Shown piece by piece: positions 6,539-10,046 of a stretch of DNA of 10,046 bases; within the stretch, counting starts at the first letter, position 1, and the number at the start of each line of letters is the position of its first letter. Under the pieces are notes generated by a model, which saw only the letters and a program-made list of their open reading frames with translations, ran no database searches and was not told where the DNA came from. Source of the stretch: an uncultured Prosthecobacter sp. (lineage in GTDB: Bacteria > Verrucomicrobiota > Verrucomicrobiia > Verrucomicrobiales > Verrucomicrobiaceae); assembly GCA_947523045.1 (NCBI GenBank), contig CANNUR010000098.1:1-10046 (forward strand), read 5' to 3'. The position numbers and the translations under genes were made by a program.

Positions 6539-7597
6539 TTAGCCAGACGCTCCAAGGACCCCAGCCTGCTGCCAAGTGCGCAGCTGGTGCGCTGCCGCCT
6601 CCAGTCGCTGCAGCAAGTCCAGCAAGTCGTCGAGCCGGCGCAGGCCAAGGTCTGCCGGTCCACGCTGGCGCAGCACGATCGCCGCGGTTTGCAGCGCTTC
6701 TTCCGCGGCCTGAAAATAGGCGGGTTGACGCCGGGCCGGCGGTCGCAGGACGTCGAGCAGGAACTCGCCGAGAAACTGGGGCTGGTAGGCCAGGTAGATC
6801 CGGCAGCCGAAGCGGAACAGCTGCAGCGGCAGGTCGCCAAAGTCCCTGCCCTGCCAAAAGCACGCGAGATCCAGCGCCGCCTCCATCCCGTCGCTGGCCT
6901 CGTGAATCCAGGTTTCCGCCTGGTCCGCATCGCGGCAACCCGCTTCCAAGAGTCGCGCCACGGCGTCGCAAGCCGCGTGGCGGGCCTGCAGGGCCACCAC
7001 GGCGGCCGCGGCATCCTGGCGTTCAAAGGGCGCCAAAACGGCGAGGGCCTGCCTGACCGCGGTCAGCGCAGCCAGGGGATCCTCCTGAACCAGCCGGACG
7101 CGTGCGAGATTTGCCCAGGCGCTGCCAAGCGCACCGCGATCGCGCAGGCTGACGAGTTGTGGGTGGTCGAGCACAGCGACGGCGCGTTCCATTGAATCCA
7201 CCGCCTCCGCCAAACGACCCAACGCTTGCAACGGCAGGGCGCGGTTCATCCAGGCCAGGCCGAGCCGCCAGCGAAAGGCCGGCTCCATCTCCAGCGGCAG
7301 GAGTTGCAGCTGCGCCACGGCCTCGTCATAAGCCGCCAACGAGGCCTCGTGCTGCCTCAGTCGATGCAGGACGTCGGCCCGGTTCATCCAGGCGGCTGTC
7401 AGCCCCCAGCGCTGCCAGGGCTGACCCTCCAGCGACCGCCCACGCCGCAGCTCAAGAGCGCGATCAAAACAGGCCAGCGCCTGCCGCCAACTGGAGGCCT
7501 CCTCCACCGCCAGCCATTCAAGACCGCGGCGCACCATCGCCGAAGCCTCGTCCTCCCGGGACAGGTCGTGCGCGGTGGGGGCTGTCATCTCTTTCAT
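6539..7597 (-). CDS. TPR-repeat protein of unknown function
   Basis: This 352-aa, probably cytoplasmic, all-helical protein has no signal peptide and no membrane segment. TPR-like helix pairs are visible at about residues 37-50 (WRQALACFDRALEL), 66-97 (AWMNRADVLHRL, ASLAAYDEAVAQL), 112-143 (AWMNRALPLQALGRLAEAVDSMERAV) and 158-190 (SAWANLARVRL, PLAALTAVRQALAVL). The AWMNRA element occurs twice, showing internal duplication. The C-terminal 150 residues are less regular, with an aromatic-rich part (FRFGCRIYLAYQPQF, 261-275) and a Leu-rich end. I do not recognise the family, and no catalytic motif is visible; a scaffold or protein-binding role is the most that can be inferred. The start is ambiguous: TTG 7603, ATG 7597 or ATG 7588. 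I chose the first ATG. It lies upstream of the iron operon on the same strand, but the hairpins and a separate promoter suggest separate transcription. Confidence 0.7.
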   Translation of the reverse strand: MKEMTAPTAHDLSREDEASAMVRRGLEWLAVEEASSWRQALACFDRALELRRGRSLEGQPWQRWGLTAAWMNRADVLHRLRQHEASLAAYDEAVAQLQLLPLEMEPAFRWRLGLAWMNRALPLQALGRLAEAVDSMERAVAVLDHPQLVSLRDRGALGSAWANLARVRLVQEDPLAALTAVRQALAVLAPFERQDAAAAVVALQARHAACDAVARLLEAGCRDADQAETWIHEASDGMEAALDLACFWQGRDFGDLPLQLFRFGCRIYLAYQPQFLGEFLLDVLRPPARRQPAYFQAAEEALQTAAIVLRQRGPADLGLRRLDDLLDLLQRLEAAAHQLRTWQQAGVLGASG

Positions 7598-7606
7598 TTT
7601 CAACCA

Positions 7607-7629
7607 TTAATGAAACACCGTCTCATTAA
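7607..7629. promoter_or_regulatory. Inverted repeat TTAATGA-N9-TCATTAA in the divergent intergenic region
   Basis: TTAATGA (7607-7613) and TCATTAA (7623-7629) are exact reverse complements separated by 9 bp, an A/T-rich patch in otherwise G/C-rich DNA. It lies about 10 bp upstream of the TPR start and 75 bp upstream of the DUF819 start. The spacing between half-site centres is 16 bp, so the half-sites fall on one helix face only loosely; a dimeric operator is possible but unproven. Confidence 0.35.
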
Positions 7630-7667
7630 GGAGCAAGCCCGGATTCAGGCATCCCTTGGATTTCGCC

Positions 7668-7696
7668 TTGGGCGCGCGAACGACACATGGCATAAA
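7668..7696 (+). promoter_or_regulatory. Candidate promoter of the DUF819 gene giving a near-leaderless mRNA
   Basis: The -35-like TTGGGC (7668-7673) is followed by a 17-bp spacer and the -10-like CATAAA (7691-7696). Transcription would begin near 7703, essentially at the ATG at 7704. No Shine-Dalgarno motif precedes that ATG, consistent with leaderless translation. The motif matches are moderate. Confidence 0.35.
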
Positions 7697-7703
7697 ACCA
7701 AGC

Positions 7704-8834
7704 ATGTCACTTCTCGCGCCCGACGATCACTGGCTGGTCTTTGCCACCCTTGCCCTGCTGGCCTGGGTCGCCTTCCAACTGGAATCCACCCGCCTCGGCA
7801 GCCGGCTCTCCGGCGCGGTCATCGCCCTGCTGCTCGCCATGGCCGCCGCCAACCTCGGCCTGCTGCCCGCCCAGGCCGTCGTTTACGATCTGGTCTGGAG
7901 CTACCTGCTGCCCTTCGGCCTCGCCGTTCTGCTGCTGCGGGCCAACCTGCACTCGCTGGCGCGTGAAACGGGTCGTCTCGCTCTGCTCTTCCTGGTCGGC
8001 TCGGCCGCCACCGTCGCCGGCGCCGTGACTGCCCACGCCCTGCTGCCCGATTTCGCCCACAAGACCGAACTGGCCGGCGTGCTCACCGCGAGTTACATCG
8101 GCGGTTCGGTGAACTTCCTGGCGACCGCCCGCGCCCTCGGGCTCGATCAGCAGGGCGAGTTCCTGGCCGCGGGCATGGCCGCCGACAACCTGGTGATGGC
8201 CCTCTACTTCATCGGTCTGTTTGCCCTAGCCGGTCGGCCGCGGCTCGTGCAGGCCTTTGCCCTTCGCGCCCGCGCGGCGGCCGAGCCGGTGGCAAGTGCA
8301 CCCACCGCTGCAGGCGGCAGTGCCACGGATCTGGCCCTGATCGCGGGCCTCGCCGCCCTGCTCTGTGGCCTCGGCCGGGTGGCGGCAGCCTGGACGCCCT
8401 TCGCCGGTGCCGATCTCCTCTGGACCAGCGCCCTCAGCCTGGTCTTCGCCCTGAGCTTTGCCAAACACCTGCCGGCCACGGCCCCCGACCGTGAACTCGG
8501 CGCCCTGGCCCTGCAGTTTCTCTTCCTTGTCATCGGGGCCGGCGCCAGCCTGCCGGCCGTGCTGCGGGTGGGCGGCCCCCTCGTGCTATTCATCCTCATC
8601 CTGCTGATCGTGCATCTGGTCCTGCTGCTGGCCGCCGGCTGGTTGCTGCGCTTCCGGCTTGAGGAGATCCTGATCTGCTCCAACGCCAACGCCGGTGGCC
8701 CGACCACCGCCGCCGCCATGGCCGGCGCCCTGCACTGGCAGCCGCTGGTCGTACCCGCCGTGCTCTGCGGCACGCTCGGCTACGGCATCGCCAATTTCAT
8801 CGGTCTCGCCGTCGCCCGCGCCCTGGCCCCCTGA
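7704..8834 (+). CDS. DUF819 family membrane protein (putative transporter)
   Basis: This 376-aa polytopic inner-membrane protein matches the DUF819 family (B. subtilis YjcL relatives). It has about ten hydrophobic segments: the main ones lie near residues 12-26, 36-52, 65-80, 92-112, 155-176, 208-228, 240-254, 266-284, 290-315 and 347-370. Conserved blocks are YIGGSVNFLATA (131-142), AADNLVMALYF (159-169), SNANAGGPTTAAAMA (326-340) and GTLGYGIANFIG (356-367). The Gly/Asn-rich loops resemble substrate- or ion-binding re-entrant regions of secondary transporters. The substrate is unknown for most of the family, so none is assigned. I chose ATG 7704 over an in-frame TTG at 7656: the extension is polar, not family-like and would lie across the predicted promoter. 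The next gene starts 60 nt after its stop and is probably co-transcribed. Confidence 0.85.
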   Translation: MSLLAPDDHWLVFATLALLAWVAFQLESTRLGSRLSGAVIALLLAMAAANLGLLPAQAVVYDLVWSYLLPFGLAVLLLRANLHSLARETGRLALLFLVGSAATVAGAVTAHALLPDFAHKTELAGVLTASYIGGSVNFLATARALGLDQQGEFLAAGMAADNLVMALYFIGLFALAGRPRLVQAFALRARAAAEPVASAPTAAGGSATDLALIAGLAALLCGLGRVAAAWTPFAGADLLWTSALSLVFALSFAKHLPATAPDRELGALALQFLFLVIGAGASLPAVLRVGGPLVLFILILLIVHLVLLLAAGWLLRFRLEEILICSNANAGGPTTAAAMAGALHWQPLVVPAVLCGTLGYGIANFIGLAVARALAP

Positions 8835-8894
8835 GGCCGCGCCTTGCATTTGCACTGGAAATGGCCGCCGAACTGGCTGAAATGAACCCTCCCG

Positions 8895-10046
8895 ATGAGT
8901 CTTCGCCTCCCGCCCTGCGCCGGTGCCCTGGCCTGCCTGTTCCTGGCAGCCAGCCTCGCCGCGCAGCCGGCCCTGGAGCAGCAGCAACGCGCCGCCCGCG
9001 AACTTGAGGCCCGCCTGCCCAAACCCGCTGCGGACGCGGCCGGCGGCACGGTCGCCCTGACCGCCGCGCGCCAGGAGCGCCTGCAAAAACTCCTGCCGGC
9101 CAGCTGGCGCAAACTCTCCCAGCGCGAACCCTTTCACCTGCTCGTGCTCGGCGATGCCCAGCCGGTCTGGACCGAGGGCAAGGAACGCGAGCCGGCCTGT
9201 GCGGAACTCTTCGCCCAGCAGCTCGCCTCTCTGTTTTTCTACACCGGCGGCGTCCGCCAGGCCGGCCAACCCGCTGTCGGCGGACCCGCCATTGTGCTGC
9301 GCGACCTCAGCGGCGGCGGCTCCCTTGAGGCGGCGGCCATCCTCGCCTCAAGCGCCCGCCAGGCGCCGGTCGACCTCGTGCTGCTGTGCACAGGTCAGAC
9401 CGAGGCCGAAACCGGCCTCTCACCGGTGCGCCTGACCCAGGCCGTCGATGCCGCCGTCGCCGCCGCCCGCGAACTCGGCGCCGAAGTCCTGCTCACCGCC
9501 GCCTGGCCCGGCGTCAGCGCCGCCTCGGAACAGGCGCTCGGTCGTGGCCGCCCGCATGCCGATGCCCTGGCTGAATTCGCGGCCGACCAAAACCTGCCGT
9601 TTGCCGATCTCGGCCGCCTCACCCGCCTGCTGCAGTTGCCGGAACCTGAGGCAAGCCTGGATGAAGCCCAACTTTTTGCGGAACTGGAACAGCTCTACCG
9701 CGGCTTTTTCCATGACACCGGCAAGGGCTTCCTGCCACGTCCGGCCCTGCACCGCCGCCTGGCCAGCCTGCTGCTCGACGAACTGCTCGACGGCCCTCCC
9801 ACCCGCCCCTGGCAACTCGAGGCCGGCAGCGCCACCCTGAACGCCGAGGCCACCCTGCTCGAACTCGCCTGCACCGTTCACAACCCGGGCCGCGAAGTCC
9901 TGCAGCTCACCGCCCTGCCGCTGCCCGCCGGCAACTGGCGCCCCGTGGCGGCGCAATCGCGCCAGACCCTCGCCCCCGGCAGCCGCGCCAGCCTGCGCTT
10001 CAGCTACAGCCGCCCCACCCCCGCCCGCCCTGACGAAGCCCAGGCG
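8895..10046 (+). CDS. Secreted SGNH/GDSL-hydrolase-like protein lacking the Ser nucleophile (3' partial)
   Basis: The frame is open for 384 codons and runs off the window. A signal peptide is clear (hydrophobic AGALACLFLAASLAAQ, cleavage near residue 23), so it is periplasmic or extracellular; C8 and C14 do not form a good lipobox. After a charged helical region, HLLVLGDAQP (81-90) looks like SGNH block I (GDS), but the nucleophile position is Ala88. RDLSGGGS (136-143) could be block II, and VDLVLLCTGQTEAET (159-173) resembles block III (GxND), again without the Asn. FFHDTGKGFLPRPALHRRLASLLLDEL (271-297) resembles block V, with H286 as the candidate His. Residues ~305-384 appear beta-rich, possibly an Ig-like or carbohydrate-binding module. 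Either this is a catalytically dead or altered SGNH domain, or the family call is wrong. The start is ATG 8895 with no Shine-Dalgarno motif. Confidence 0.65.
   Translation, partial: MSLRLPPCAGALACLFLAASLAAQPALEQQQRAARELEARLPKPAADAAGGTVALTAARQERLQKLLPASWRKLSQREPFHLLVLGDAQPVWTEGKEREPACAELFAQQLASLFFYTGGVRQAGQPAVGGPAIVLRDLSGGGSLEAAAILASSARQAPVDLVLLCTGQTEAETGLSPVRLTQAVDAAVAAARELGAEVLLTAAWPGVSAASEQALGRGRPHADALAEFAADQNLPFADLGRLTRLLQLPEPEASLDEAQLFAELEQLYRGFFHDTGKGFLPRPALHRRLASLLLDELLDGPPTRPWQLEAGSATLNAEATLLELACTVHNPGREVLQLTALPLPAGNWRPVAAQSRQTLAPGSRASLRFSYSRPTPARPDEAQA

Noticed and set aside
7656..7703. TTG start 48 nt upstream for the DUF819 protein
   Set aside because: The added residues are polar and not family-like, and the sequence there looks like a promoter.
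1..10046. CRISPR array, insertion sequence, attachment-site duplication of the tRNA 3' end, prophage or toxin-antitoxin pair
   Set aside because: I found no regularly spaced direct repeats, transposase or integrase reading frame, second copy of the tRNA 3' end, or small paired genes.

Overview
The window is GC-rich bacterial DNA from a Gram-negative organism: it encodes a TonB-dependent outer-membrane receptor, several proteins with signal peptides, and a tRNA with an encoded CCA end. The lineage cannot be fixed from sequence alone. The DUF819 transporter, the short one-TM hypothetical protein and the lack of Shine-Dalgarno motifs make me lean towards an Opitutales-like Verrucomicrobiota, but a gammaproteobacterium is not excluded. 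Translation starts are almost uniformly without an AGGAGG-type site.

Layout. Positions 2-925 (+) form one open frame made of two unrelated parts: the alpha-hairpin of an HlyD/EmrA-type membrane fusion protein, cut off before its barrel half, joined in frame to a one-TM Pro/Ala-rich hypothetical protein. The join lies on GATCGATC (316-323). This could be a real deletion fusion, but it is also the classic product of filled-in DpnII/MboI ligation. A tRNA-Leu(CAA) follows at 941-1027, then a beta-lactamase-fold serine hydrolase at 1169-2254 (+).

Convergent to it is a minus-strand iron-uptake operon, read 6422 down to 2259. It encodes a Fiu/PiuA-type TonB-dependent catecholate siderophore receptor, a PiuC/YbiX PKHD-type Fe(II)/2-oxoglutarate dioxygenase, and a PiuB-like PepSY transmembrane protein. 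Together they plausibly import, modify and reductively release iron from a ferric siderophore. A promoter with a perfect TTGACA -35 box overlaps a Fur-box-like palindrome just upstream. A perfect 10-bp hairpin separates the receptor from piuC.

Upstream on the same strand is a TPR-repeat protein of unknown function (6539-7597). Divergent from it, on the plus strand, are a DUF819 family membrane protein (7704-8834), whose promoter would give an almost leaderless mRNA, and a secreted SGNH/GDSL-like protein (8895 to the window end, incomplete) in which the expected catalytic serine is alanine.

The most noteworthy items are the GATCGATC chimera, the compact iron operon with its control elements, and the apparently nucleophile-less SGNH protein. 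I saw no CRISPR array, insertion sequence, prophage or rRNA.
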